From positions 16,554,001-16,618,000 of the forward strand of contig JAFFJZ010000003.1 of NCBI GenBank assembly GCA_018340375.1: 64,000 bases of DNA, read 5' to 3'. The notes under the pieces are model-generated. The model was given only the letters and a program-made list of their open reading frames with translations. It made no database searches and was not told the origin of the DNA. Origin of the DNA: Gonatopus flavifemur. Lineage: Eukaryota > Arthropoda > Insecta > Hymenoptera > Dryinidae. Of the stretch, positions 40,142-52,227 are shown in pieces; the first letter of the stretch is position 1, and the number at the start of each line of letters is the position of its first letter. The position numbers and the translations under genes were made by a program.

Positions 40142-40161
40142 AGAGAGAGAGAGAGAGAGAG
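40142..40161. repeat. (AG)10 microsatellite
   Basis: Uninterrupted AG run within a longer purine-rich stretch. Confidence 0.95.
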
Positions 40162-41566
40162 TAGGAGAACGAAACCAAAAGCAGCAAAAGTAGTAGGGGA
40201 TGAGCGGACCTCGCATGGTTTGCTTGTCGTACTCGATGCTCTATTCTGCATGTGAATGAAGTTGGAGGAAAGAGAAAAAGAAAAATGAGTGGAAAGAGGA
40301 CCCTTCGCAAAATTCTGCACGTAAGAGAGGAAAATGGAATCGAGTCGAAGCTGAGTCGAGCGAACCAAGAAACGAAACGGAAGGCAGACTGCATTTATTA
40401 AACTGAACGCAGACGTACTTCCTCTCTCTTCTCTTCTATCTTTTCTCCTTTATACTTACACCGATACACCGACCCTCTTCTGTTCTATCTTCTATCCATT
40501 TATCCAACAACTCTTCCTCTCTCATTCCAGATCTTTCAATTTTTCACCACTGAATTTCTCACGTGTAGCCGAAAATATTAGTACACGGTAAACCCTGAAT
40601 GTAACAATTTGATCACAAGATTCTCCCATTTAAAAATGTTTGAGGAAATTCCGATTATTCTCTCGATGGCATCACGTTCACGCGTTGAAAGATTTTCCGC
40701 ATCGGATATTCAAATCTATAAGACCAAGCTATTTTATCTAGCTTTCGAATTTCTCCCACATTCGCATTTAAGGGTATTTGTGTATGTATTCTTTTTTTTT
40801 TTCTAAAATAGGAGGTATCTCGGGATCTACTTACTCTACTACTCTCACTTTGCTATTCTTTATACCTTTCGATTCCCTTCTTTTGAATTTTATATGCATT
40901 TGAATGTATACACAAGTGTGCGGATATTCAGCAACGTATATATATGTTTATAAAATATCGTGGAAAAAACAAAAAAAAAAGCATATGTACATGTTTTCTC
41001 CTGGGTTCATGATTTTCTAGAAGACTTTCAATGATTTTGTTGTTCAGTTATCTCAAAGACTACAATAATTGAGAATTCGAGTGATTAAAATCTAGTGATC
41101 TCGAGGACCCCCCATATCGGATGAATCTCCCTTTCGAGGATAACGCTTCAACATTTCTATGAAATATTGAATTATTTTCTTCCCTTCAAAATGAAATTTC
41201 TGTTCATCGTTGTTGGAATCAAGCCAATTTTATTCCCAACTGTGAATCAAACTAGGTAAAGTATTTGCCCGTACCAAGACTTTGTCGTTCAATTAAGATA
41301 TATAGGTGGGTATCATCTTGCCGGTTGTGAAATATTGAAAAAGAAAGACTCGAATTCTCACGGAACAAATTAATAGAAGCGTGTACAGTACACGTTAATG
41401 ATTAATAGTCCAACCGCTCGTTAGGGAGACAAAATTGTGTGTGAAAATGAAAAGTACAGGACACAGCGCCGATGCGTTGAAAATCGATTCGACGAGTCGG
41501 TACGTCTCCCAGCATCCAGCTGGTAATTTAGACGTTGAATTTATACGACAAACGCGTTAACGTCGT

Positions 41567-41588
41567 TATAGAACATCTTCCACTTCTC
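41567..41588 (+). repeat. Duplicated 22-mer, copy 1
   Basis: TATAGAAC...CTTCCACTTCTC. The copy at 41,772-41,793 matches 20 of 22 bases, 205 bases downstream. It may be a small local duplication or a repeated regulatory motif upstream of the coding exon. Confidence 0.5.
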
Positions 41589-41771
41589 GAGGATTCGTAG
41601 GAACAGTAACAAAGAGGCAGTATATGCAAGAGAAAGTCTAGTTCTTGAGTGAGAAAGAGAAATGTACAAAACAATTAATCAACTACGTTATACCGTGTGT
41701 ATAGCGCTACAAGCCAGGCGTGACTGATTCATTATGAGACTGTAATTAAGTTCCGGTATTAGCATACCAAC

Positions 41772-41793
41772 TATAGAACGCCTTCCACTTCTC
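41772..41793 (+). repeat. Duplicated 22-mer, copy 2
   Basis: The second copy of the 41,567 motif, differing at two adjacent positions (GC for AT). It lies about 600 bases before the coding exon. Confidence 0.5.
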
Positions 41794-41854
41794 TTTCCTG
41801 TACCCTACCCTACGGTTAGCACCGACCGGAATGACTTGACCCGCCTACCCACAC

Positions 41855-41924
41855 TCCCTCCCCCCCCCTTTCCCCTCCTGCCCTCTCTCGACCCCTTGAC
41901 ACATCTGAAAAGGGGGGGAAAAGG
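41855..41924. repeat. Paired C-tract and G-tract
   Basis: A run of nine C followed by TTTCCCC (41,860-41,875), and 36 bases later a run of seven G followed by AAAAGG (41,912-41,924). The two tracts can pair as a foldback (CCCTTTCCCC against the complement of GGGGAAAAGG). They also make strongly asymmetric strands about 470 bases before the exon. Confidence 0.5.
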
Positions 41925-42392
41925 TGCTTCCTATGCTAACGAGATCTCACCGTGGAGCCACGTACCAGCTATAGTTCCAGAAAAACTGCACATTTTACCC
42001 TTCTCTGGGTTTGCGTTTGTATATTTGTAACACATACATTCACCGATACGTAAGACGGCTATATTACCGACCATTAGGACCGGACCAAATGCATATCTCT
42101 TAATTAGTCAGCGCTATCCACTCCGTATTGCGCATATAACGTGCCGTTATCAATTTACCCTTCTCCAACGTCGACATTTTTTCCACTTCCTCGTAGCGGA
42201 TAGAGCAGCTCGGTTGTACCATATTTCATACTTACAAGAGCATCCTTGTTCCAACAGACGATTAAACGTCCTGAGATGATTCTCGATCTCCCCGGAGTCA
42301 AAGATGATTTTCAATTGTATATATATCCACATAATGAAAGTTCCTTTTGAAAAACAACAAGATTAATAACGATTTTCTTTGTCTTTTTACAG

Positions 42393-42570
42393 CACGCCGA
42401 GGTGGAGGATGGAGGAATTGGAAACGCTGGAAAGTACGGAGTGCCCGGAATGTCCTGGACCACCCCCTGAATTCCGATTACCACCACCGCCCCGGCCACC
42501 CTTTTTAACGGAGGGTACTTTCTGTTCGGAAGCACCTCTGGCCGAACTTGAAGATTGCGTGGCTGTACCG
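42393..42570 (+). CDS. Start-codon exon of an unidentified gene (partial CDS, ATG at 42,409)
   Basis: This is the one exon with convincing splice signals on both sides. The acceptor is GTCTTTTTACAG|C, the donor is CCG|GTAAGC, and the length is 178 bases. The frame is open throughout and ends on a complete codon (phase 0). ATG 42,409 is in strong context (A at -3, G at +4). If the exon is joined to the candidate 5' UTR ending at 23,696, it is preceded by an in-frame stop with no earlier ATG. From that Met the exon encodes 54 residues. They start acidic (MEELETLEST), then contain a CPEC pair, a proline-rich stretch (PGPPPEFRLPPPPRPPF, potential SH3/WW/EVH1 ligand), and another acidic segment with a cysteine (AELEDC). 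There is no signal peptide, so the N-terminus is likely cytosolic or nuclear. The exon is richer in G and C than its surroundings. I do not recognise the family, and downstream exons are not evident in the window. If transcribed as an internal coding exon, five further codons upstream of the ATG would also be open. Confidence 0.75.
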
Positions 42571-45500
42571 GTAAGCGAACAAGAAATATTAGACATAGAT
42601 TTTTATAAATTCAAAAACTCGACAAACACGGTTCGAAATACATCAAAGAGGAATATCGAATTATTTCACTTCTCGAGATGACCTCAATTCCGTCTTTCTT
42701 CAACTGGAGGTTACTGTTTCTCATTCTGCAGAATATAAATTCGATTATCATAAGGATTTTCATTTCAAAGAATCTTCAGTTCGTGTATCGAGATGTGTAG
42801 ATGAAAATGACGATTGGTTATTTTCCAAACTTGGAAGTACATTGAAAAATGAGAAAATCACCCTGTTTCTTGTTCTGCTCGCTGTGGAATGTAAGGAATT
42901 CTGTTTACAGTCCAATTTGTTGAGAATTTTCCTTTTAATTAAATACAAGAGGAAGATCGTGTTCGTTCTTGCATGAGGATTTATCATTTTTAAATATTCT
43001 TGTTGTTAAAATTTCTACAAAATTAAACTTCGTAGAATATTTACTGCGATGAACATTGAGTTTCGTGCGATATCATAAATACTTGGAGAGAGAGTCTATA
43101 GCGGGATTTTTTAGGTATTGTATCATATGAGTTCATAAAACATATTCGGAAGGTCATAACCGAATAATCGGGACGAAGATAAGGAAAGTGTCGTCTCGGA
43201 TAGGGAGAGAATTCCAATTAAAGTGTATGCGTTATGATCTTTTTGCTTGGAATGCAGTGGGTTGTGGAGAAGAAAGAAGATGGAGAAGATGAATTGATCT
43301 AACCCAACAATTTCCACATACCGTCATAACTTACGGGAACAAGTTACCGCATAATCGCATAAATGAGCACGATCTGAAAAATCCTTTTTAAATAAGAGAA
43401 CAGAAATATTGAGATTATTCTTGATATTGATCTGTATTAATTCATATTCAACAGGAGATTTTATGGATTCCGTTTCCCTTTTTTCCCAGCTCTTTTCATT
43501 CCATTGATTGATTTATCGTCATATTAAATTCTCGAACGTAATTTAATAGATTTTACTTTGAAATAAAAGTTCCCGTGAAAGTGTCATCATCGTTCCACGC
43601 CCTTGGATTATAATCAACATCAAAATTCTATACACTCGATAGAAATTTCTTATGAAATCGTAGATTGAAATTTTCACTGTTTATTAATGATTTTCTCACT
43701 ATACCTCAATTTGATTCGAGGAAATATAATCCTTTGATATTGAAACAGAAGTATGACAACGTCATCAAATGTTAAATCCGAGAAATCTTTATTAAACATA
43801 AAGCAAGGTAATGAGTGGTTCAGCGACTCCAATCTCTACGTTATTCAATGCTTTTGACGGTAACAAGTTTTATCATTCAAATCTACATTTTCTGCAAAGC
43901 TTGATTACTCTCTATCTCTCTTTCTCCCTCTCGTTTATTACTGATTTTAATTACTTCACTATTTGAAATCGCATACATGGCATATGTAGGACAAAAAAAA
44001 TTCTATCAATGTTATCTGAGAAAATACAAAAATCCATAAATTTGAAACGTCAAAATCCAAGAAACTCTTCCTCGTTGTTTTGTTTCGTGTGTCAAGAATA
44101 TAAATCATCCAGCGTAGTTTCGTATTGTAAAATGGCGCTTTACCTGTCAAGTAAATAAAGTTTTACCGATGTCAACGACGATGGAGAACATCGTTTCGGT
44201 ATTGTCTTTAGCAAGTGTCGTTGTTGAAGGGTGTAGGAAAAAAAATGAAATTCAAGTTGACGTCGGGCGCCGTTATCCGTCGCTGCATCTTGCTTTTTTG
44301 TCATAGCTTCTCTCATTCCTTCGTATACTTACGTTCTCTTCATTCTCTGTGGTAGACAACGACGACCATGCCGAGCAAAAACCTCAGGCGCCTATTAATA
44401 GAGAACACGTGTCTCGTGACCTCGGCGTCTCAAATGCTAACCGTGTATTTATGTATAGGGCATGTACATGGAGGACCCATTATCACCATTAAAAGATTTT
44501 ACATCATTACCGGTAATTGGGATTCGTCTATCATCAATACGAATTTCGCCGACATATTTATCCACGAGATAACAATTTCACAAGAGTTTTCATTTTAATA
44601 ATTCCAAAGATTAACATCTCTTGATTCCTCCGTGGATTCAACTTCTTCCTTGAGAATGTTGTTCAGTGTTGGAAAAATCAGTTGCATTCGCTTTCTTTCC
44701 CAGAGATCACTCGAAACGCCTTGTAAAGGGATTCAAGAGGTTTGAGGATTTTCAATAGAGATCGAGTGCAGAGATACGATAACAATCATTCAGAGATTTG
44801 TCATTTTTCTTCTGATATTGAAATCAGATTCACCTACGGATAATACAAAGATAATAACTTTGTCAAGCCACGGATATTGTTAGAAATGAGAAATGGAACT
44901 CATAATCTGCTTACTTTGCTTATATATTCGCCAAAAGTAGTTGCAAAAGTCATCTTAAGCTGTATAATCCGCTATGGAACGTGTTTACGATATACATTTT
45001 CACGCTTCGTTTTAGCTCATGGGATAGGTAATTTCAAAAGGTAATATTCTCCAAACTCTTCGTTTTCCTTCCCCTTCCTATCTATCTTTCTCTGTCTCTC
45101 AAACTCCTCATCCACTGATGTTTCAAGCCTGTTGTATGTTTATATTCAGATGGTAACGACAAGTTTAAGTCTTAGCTCGAACTTGCTCAACACAACCTAT
45201 AGCAACCCTCTTCGCAAGCACAACTCTAAGCTTATTATAAACATCCTTGAGGAGGTATTTAATTCTCTGCTTGTATCATGAGTTAGTGGGACGATTCTTT
45301 GAAAAATTTTGATTTGAATTCTCTGATCCACACGCTACTCACTTTTTCCACTCGAAGGCGATAAAAACTTTTCTTATATTTCCCTGTTGTAGAAAAAAGA
45401 AAAACCTCTCCTTGGTTAATTACGTACATTCTCGATAATTATCCCTTCAAAAACGCACCGTGCTAAATTTTGATTCGGGGTTGAGGGAGAACGATACTTC

Positions 45501-46040
45501 ATCTACAAAGGATGGTTCCAACCCTTACGATTCTTCCTGTGTACACTTTTGAAAACGTATATCTACGCTTTGAAATTATTATCCTCTTCATGAAATATTA
45601 CGAATTTCCCTTACTTCACACTTTCGCCGCATTATGGAAGAAAGGGAGTGTTTTCCTTTGATAATGAATATAAACGTAAGCCTATTGAGAATTACGATTC
45701 AGGTGCTATAAACTTCGAATTTTTGATAAAATATATAAAGAATCTTTTCATAAACCACTCCAGTGGGAATTATGAAAATCCTTTTCAGAATATAGTTCAA
45801 TTATATTGTAATGACAATATTTTGATATTACCATGAAGTTGTAATTACTTCGGATCCAATTTTCATCCTATTCCTTCATATTCTCGTTCCGTTCTATTCC
45901 AATTCAAATATCGTACACCTTCTGAAACATATTTTCACCGCAGTAAACCCACAAGTATGATAAAAATAAAAGGGGAGAGAAAAGAAATCTTGATATAGAC
46001 AAGAACGAAGAAAGTAGCAAAATATGAGAGAGGGAAAACA

Positions 46041-46066
46041 AGAGAGAGAGAGAGAGAGAGAGAGAG
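46041..46066. repeat. (AG)13 microsatellite
   Basis: Uninterrupted AG run ending in a G-run, within a purine-rich stretch. Confidence 0.95.
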
Positions 46067-47055
46067 GGGGAGGGAAAAAAATAAAGGAAAGAGAGTGGAG
46101 GGATATACGTTTTTACACTGTGGAAGTCTCTTTATTACGCCTGAGAATCCGCTTTGTTCCTACCGATGCGCCGCGAGAACTGATGCAGGAGACCAGAGTC
46201 AAAGAAAGGTAGGAAAATCAAGAGGAAGCAAAGAAGGTGAATATACTTTCTTCCTTTTTACTCTGGAATATAGTATGTACGCGTGAGTATGTACACACAT
46301 ACTCCCGCGTGAACCCACACACGTGACACAACCATAGTTTTATCAGGATTGGTGAGCTGGTATAACTTCGAAAGGGGTTTGGTAGGGTAGGGAAAAAATA
46401 CAAAAGGAAGAACGAGAAAAATAAAAGGATTGGAAAATAAAAAGAAGGAAGAATGAATTGAGGCGAGGGAAAGAAAAGAGACGTATATGGGAAAAAGTTC
46501 AACGCGAAAAGTAAAGTTCTGTTAATTATGCCTCAGGCGGTGGCCGAATTGGTTTTCTCCACTTAAAATAAAGATTTCCAACTGGAATGAAAGAGAATCA
46601 TATCTGCGTACAATGGGTACGTATATTGTTTTTTGATACAAAACTTATTCCGGATAATAGAGTTGAAATTGTTATTAATGAGGAATGAGAAAAGTTGGAG
46701 TTATTTTCATTGCTCATAAATGAAAATTTATAAAATGATGACTGTATCGCCGGTTGTTCGTTCGATACAATGCAACTTGGAGTGCAAGGGGGATAAATGC
46801 ATACGAATACAGGGAATAAATAGCTGCGGAAGTGATCACCCCATGTAGCGTAATACTCAAGAAACAATACGCAGAGAGCTGTCGTACAATTGCCCTTAAA
46901 CACGTCAAGTACAGCAAACATTTTTTATACGCGACGTGTTTTATACATAATAAAAGCAGAATGGATACAACAGGCCATCGATCCACTCCCTGCTACACTG
47001 TTTTCCATGTTTTTTTGTTCTCCCGCAATCGTAAATCAAGGAAATCTTGGCTCGT

Positions 47056-47343
47056 TCATTTGAAAGTCAATATTTCATGAACTGCATTTTTAATGTAGAG
47101 AGGTGCAGAGAATCCAATAGGGTTTCCAATAGGCCAAATCACGATTTGGTTTCCTTTTGCGCCTGCCATGACGGTTTGAGAATTGTAATCCAGGGACTCG
47201 ACCGGATAGCGGCACATCTTACCGCATGGAAGTGCTCTGGACACAGGCAGAAAAGAGTCATGGGGTTCAATAGCATAGGTTTTGAAATTGTTCAACTCCG
47301 ATAGGTTGTGATAACGCGGAAACAGTGCTATACTTCTTTTCCT
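47056..47343 (-). pseudogene. Protein-like open fragment of unknown family
   Basis: On the minus strand an open frame runs about 95 codons from just after an in-frame TAG (47,344-47,346) to a TGA (47,056-47,058). It has no ATG near its start, and the first ATG falls well inside. Composition is balanced, with C, W, M, Y, P and G spread along it, mixed third-position use, and segments such as ALPCGKMCRYP and GNQIVIWPIGNPIGF that read like folded protein. The stretch is richer in G and C than its neighbours. I do not recognise a family. It could be a terminal exon of a nested minus-strand gene, a decayed mobile-element or viral gene fragment, or chance. The opposite strand is also open for 85 codons here, which weakens the inference. 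Confidence 0.25.
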
Positions 47344-47405
47344 CTAGTTCAACTGATTTGGTGTAATGATTGAGATTTGAGTCAGTTTTTGGCATCGAGG
47401 TTTTT

Positions 47406-47425
47406 TCAGGGAAGGTTTTCCCTGA
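47406..47425. repeat. Hairpin, 8-bp perfect stem
   Basis: TCAGGGAA and TTCCCTGA flank a GGTT loop, preceded by a T run. It lies about 60 bases upstream of the minus-strand open fragment. An imperfect inverted pair (CCAAGGGGTT at about 47,428 and AACCCCAAGG at about 47,473) extends the foldback potential of the region. Confidence 0.55.
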
Positions 47426-47756
47426 TCCCAAGGGGTTGAATGGTCTCTAGAAACATAGAATCAACATGATTCGAACCCCAAGGCAGGGGATCTTTTTTTT
47501 TCCATTTAGCTATGTTATCGTTATTTCGTTGAATTTCACTCATCGATTATTTTCGATTGAAATCTTTCGATTGCGAGACTTTATCGTAAGCTCTCGACGC
47601 GGAAAAACATTTCCTCTCTCGTATGCCCGAGAACGTCCGTGGGTCATCGCTATATGTATACAACATACATAAACGTATATCCTACCGTAAAGATGGATCT
47701 CGATATTTGTGCAGTGAAGTGTACATGTATATTCTCGATACATCGTCACATAGGAA

Positions 47757-48266
47757 ATGTTTGATCTTCCCAGACTCCCGAAAAAAAAAGTTATGTGGGA
47801 ATGGGCGAATGTGTCGGTATATACCTCTATGTACTTATATTCAAATGGATTTTATTTATCGGAGTTCCGGGTGAATTACTTGCTTGTACCGATTGCTGGC
47901 TGCTTCGATGTCGATAAAAGTGCACCGATACACAACGATAAACGCATTCCACCATATTCTAACGGAAAATTCGTTTCAAAGATGTTTCATAGTGATAAAT
48001 GTGGTGTAGACGGGCTATGCGAATGCACATACATAATATTTTCATTCAAATCAATGATATGTGAAAACCATGAGGTTCAGTGGGAAGTGAATTCTGATAC
48101 GCTCCTCCTATTCGTCCTGTGTTATGTTTCATTTGACTACGACCATTCCTATTCTATTTTTCATCAAACTGTTTCGATATACGAGAAGTTACGATACAAG
48201 AGCAACGAATTATTGGTATTATTCTTCAGTCATTCGAATCATTCGAGAGATTATTTATCATCTTGA
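47757..48266 (+). other. Long open stretch, 169 codons, no recognised domain
   Basis: The frame starts at TTG or at a nearby internal ATG and ends at TGA. The translation is rich in S, Y, F, N and K with no domain, signal peptide or repeat that I can identify. It starts with a basic stretch (RLPKKK) and has one hydrophobic segment (LLLFVLCYVSF) that could span a membrane. No convincing splice sites frame it. In this base composition a frame of this length is unusual but not impossible by chance in 64 kb. It is adjacent to the minus-strand fragment at 47.1-47.3 kb, with no evident relation. Confidence 0.15.
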
Positions 48267-49242
48267 AACTCTTCAAACGATTTCGTAAAATCTTCCATTG
48301 AATTATTCATTTCCATGAAAAATGATAATGGGTATACCTAGTGTGTGTGGATTTAGTGCCTTCTTCTCACGTGTAATTTGACCCACAAGGTGGAGTGGAC
48401 TCGAGAGAAACAGTGTCAGGTGTAGGGTACACGTTAGGACGAGGAAAGTTCTTAGATGCAGGATCAGGTTTCATTTTTCTAACAATACTGAAACCGATTC
48501 GATAGTAGAACAGAATCAAATTCATCATTATCGTCATGAAGTTCTAGGAAAATTCGATCGATACTCGTACACGAATCTAGAGAAACACGCTGTTTGCGGT
48601 TAGGAAATTTTCGTATACCATAGATATATACGGTATTCTAATTGCCGAATAGGAAATGCTAAATCCGGAATCGAAATTACACAATCATGAATTCTGTTTG
48701 CAAAACAAACAGGGTTTGTGCGTAGCAGGAATACAGGAAATTCGACACAATAAATATTTATGGATATTAGAGAGTCGTCGAGATTTTCGTTAAATTTGTA
48801 GTACGTTACGTTTGATCAAATGAAATTCCTGCTCCTATATGCAACACCAGGGGATGTATAAAAAATATATAATACAATATCATGTAGTTGAATGATATGA
48901 CATGAATTTGACGAACAAACGTTAGAGAATGGATCAATGAAAGTGTATCAACAAAGCGGAAGGAAATCAGCATGCGCGTAAAGAAATTGCATTCGAGAAA
49001 AATATATTCGTTTCAAGTAGAAGCGAGTCTTACTATGATACCTCAGGAGTTATACTTTGATCCTACGTCTATATACATTCAAAGATCTTCCGCTGGCGCA
49101 TACATTCGTCTCGGTAGCAACCGGCAGTACTCGCGCCCTTTGTATATCCAAAAGATTACAATGAAGCAACAATGCATTCGAGAAAGGTTGAAAATTCATC
49201 TCACGTTTCTATCATTTCTTTTTTTCTTTCTCCATGTGATTG

Positions 49243-49262
49243 ATATATATATATATATATAT
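49243..49262. repeat. (AT)10 microsatellite
   Basis: Uninterrupted AT run of 20 bases. Confidence 0.95.
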
Positions 49263-52227
49263 TATACATCTATGTGGAAAAGAATTTTAATAATTTCTGT
49301 GGATTTAATCGACTGATCGTCGTCATATCCTTCTTCCGCTTCCTCCTTTTCCCCCGTCATATCATATCTCTCGAACGCAATTTCGCATGCGATAGTGAAT
49401 AGGTCAACGACGCGTAGTACGACGGCTGATGCGTCGGCGGCCCACACACGTTTAGCCACGTTATTAACTAGGGCTCGCGGCGATATGGAACTACTACTGT
49501 GTTTCATAACAACTTCCCAGCGGAGAGGCACGTTTGTCATCGCGGATTAGCAGCAACGACGTTAAATTCTGTTTGTGTTCATGTTGAATTGAACAATCAA
49601 AGGTATGAAAAAACGTGTGATCGTTATTTGTTTTCCAAATAAATCCAAGTGAAGTGACTTGAAAGATCCAAGAGGTCGGATTAAGAAGAAAAGAAAAAAA
49701 CGGTGAGGAATAAATTGAATCTTCTAATGGAAGGAGAGTTAGAATTAGCATGAGCACGTAGAGTACGTTTACAAATGTATATAATGAAGTACAAGGCACC
49801 GATGTTCGTATGCGGCTTGTACGTTCGACGTACAGCAATGTTTAGCACCACTTCGCGTTTATCGTTCTCCATAAATCAACGGGGTAATCCAAGAGTTTCG
49901 TATAACGTCATGATGCGCCTTTGCAAGGCCTTTCCCTCATTCGCTCTTCTTCCCTTGAGAGAAATTGAGAGAAAAAGCCAATTTTGATACATCGATTTCC
50001 CTTGGAAACCCATGGATTTACCACGCAGAAGGTTTGATTATATATACGCTGTGTTATGAAAGCGTTATTAAAGCTCAAGTGGATTCTCCCTCTCACTCCC
50101 TACAGAGAGATTAACTCCATAAATTCTAGATTTATCCCACGTTTATGGACTATTAGTTTTTACAATCCCATTTTTGTGGAGATTTCACGCTTTTGTAGTT
50201 GGCATGAAAAGCTGCGAGCAACAACTTTCCATCAAACGTGTATGGACGCTCGTGTGCCTTTGTTATCGACCTTATCGGATCTCCCGCACATCTTGTAATT
50301 ATTACAATCCATCTTCCCGGATGACGAATCCTCGAATGTTCATTCCTCGAAGAATTCATCTATCGAGAAATCTCTCGAATTGGAAAATGTTGCAACTCTG
50401 TTTACCACTTGACTCAATTTACGCGGCAACGTAAATTCGTAGACTCGATTCTTTCACGAGGTCGTGTCGTCGTCAGCAGCTCGTGACCCAGCAGAATAAA
50501 AACGACAACTCGAGGTAAAATCGTTACAACTACAACAACCTTCTCCCTCGACACGCCTGCAACTCCATCCCCTCGTTCCTCAACTCGTTTAGGTCTCATA
50601 AATATGTCTTGAGCTGTCATACTTTCAAGATTTGGTCCCTTATTCTTGGTACCATGGAAACAATATTGTTCCATCGTCGATGAATTATCTCACGTATGTT
50701 CTTTTTGGCTCTTATTTCTTTTTTTTTCTCATTTCTTCGGATGGTGACATTAAATTTTATTATGAGATAGAATATTTCAGTTGACCGTTGAAATCGTGCT
50801 TCAATTTGGTTGATTCTTTTCTTAATACAATGATCCCTTTTCACGCACGAAACGATAGTATCCTACATTTTGAAAAGAACAGTTTTCCTTTCCTGGAACA
50901 ATGGTTTATCCGGGGCTTGATGCAGGGTCGTCCGATTAGTGTCACAACCCCTAGGTATCGCTGAAACTACTCAGTCCCAGTGTTTCAGTTCAACGAAGCG
51001 TTATATGCGAGGGAGCCGCCATTCGCACCGTCGAGAACGAATGTTATGGGGTTTACGATTTTCCTACCTCCATCTCTCTCTTACTCCCGTAGGCGAAATA
51101 GAGGGAGGGTGGAAGAGAGGAGGAAGTTCAAGTAGATGGAAGAATAGCATCTCTCTCCTGGTGTTTACGCGTTTCCGGAATAATCAAGGACGGGCAGAGA
51201 GGATCGTAACGAGGGTGTCGCAAAACCGCAATTCTATCCCCAAACCGTACATACATGCAGCAACAAACATAGAGCAACCCTATCACTTTGTCACTTCGTA
51301 ACGATCGCTGTCTTTTCGAATCTACGATCCTCGGCTACGTTAATCGTTTACCAGCCGAGGACAGGGCTCTAATTACCGCTAAAATTTTCCCTACGATCGT
51401 TATCGTATCATAAAATATCTTTGATATGAAAATCTGATTTTGAGAATATTTTTCCGATACTCGAAAGAACAAAAAGCAGTAAATGAAGATCGTCGTGTAT
51501 GAAGAATCCTCCTTTTGAGAATTATTCCAATTTAGACGGATGAAAAATGATTTTAGCGTTGGATTATTTTAGTGAGAAAACTCATTATTTCTAAAATCTT
51601 CAAAGTTGATCTCATTTTTACCTTTCACAAGATAGGTAGAGTGGCGCCTAGCGAGCTAATTAGTAATTTACATTGTATAAGAAAATAAATGGATCCGTTA
51701 TCCTCCATCGGAGAATCGTCCATTTTCCTCCTTCTCCTACCCATTCACTTCGTCCTCCTATTCACCGATTTCACCCGTCTTCCTAGCAATTACGTTTCCA
51801 CGGACGTTTTCTTAATTGAGGAAAGGAAGAAATTACGAAGGGTTGAAAATAAGTGAACGGAACCAAATGAGAGAAGAATACGTATGACCAAAAGAATGAA
51901 TCCACAACAGATATAAGAAGATGTGAATAATGTTTGACATATTTTGATGTCAACATCATCGTTCGATGATACAAATCGAAACAAGTAGAATTACCGAGAG
52001 GATGGAGGAAAAAAAATGACGAGAATGCATCTGCGGTGTTCGGGGAAACTCTCTAAGAAGAATAAGAGGAAGAGCAAGAAACGCGACACACGATAGAAAT
52101 CCATCTTGAGAAATATATAGAACGATCCAGGGAAGAATCCGAAGAGAGAGCTTCTCGGAGAAAATATACTTCCAAATTGAACGATCTACTTTTCTGGGTT
52201 TGAAGACTCTGGTGGTGCTGGTGACTC

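Larger units (their letters stand above)
23697..42392 (+). other. Proposed first intron, ~18.7 kb
   Basis: The block is bounded by the donor GAG|GTAGGA and the acceptor TTTTTACAG|C. It contains no coding exon that I can support. It holds AT-rich DNA, microsatellites (27.4, 28.8, 29.6, 32.1, 32.4, 36.1 and 40.1 kb), a candidate recursive splice site (30,286/30,287), a GGCCCA-rich inverted-repeat element (38.5-39.0 kb), a duplicated 22-mer near 41.6-41.8 kb, and a paired C-tract/G-tract at 41.86-41.92 kb. Purine/pyrimidine-biased patches near 26.3-27.3, 30.4-31.4 and 40.0-40.5 kb are possible regulatory DNA. The intron call depends on the first-exon assignment. If that is wrong, this is upstream flank or part of a longer intron. 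Confidence 0.35.

Noticed and set aside
44368..44598. ATG-initiated 76-codon frame after CpG-rich sequence
   Set aside because: No donor or acceptor frames it and the translation loses protein-like character after about 30 codons.
46541..46575. tRNA-like 5' segment (GCGGTGGCCGAATTGG)
   Set aside because: It resembles the D-arm of class II tRNAs, but no anticodon arm, T-arm (GGTTCGAATC) or acceptor partner follows.
47460..47482. TTCGAACCCC as a tRNA T-arm on the minus strand
   Set aside because: The T-stem cannot pair and no D- or anticodon arm lies upstream. It is better explained as part of a local foldback.
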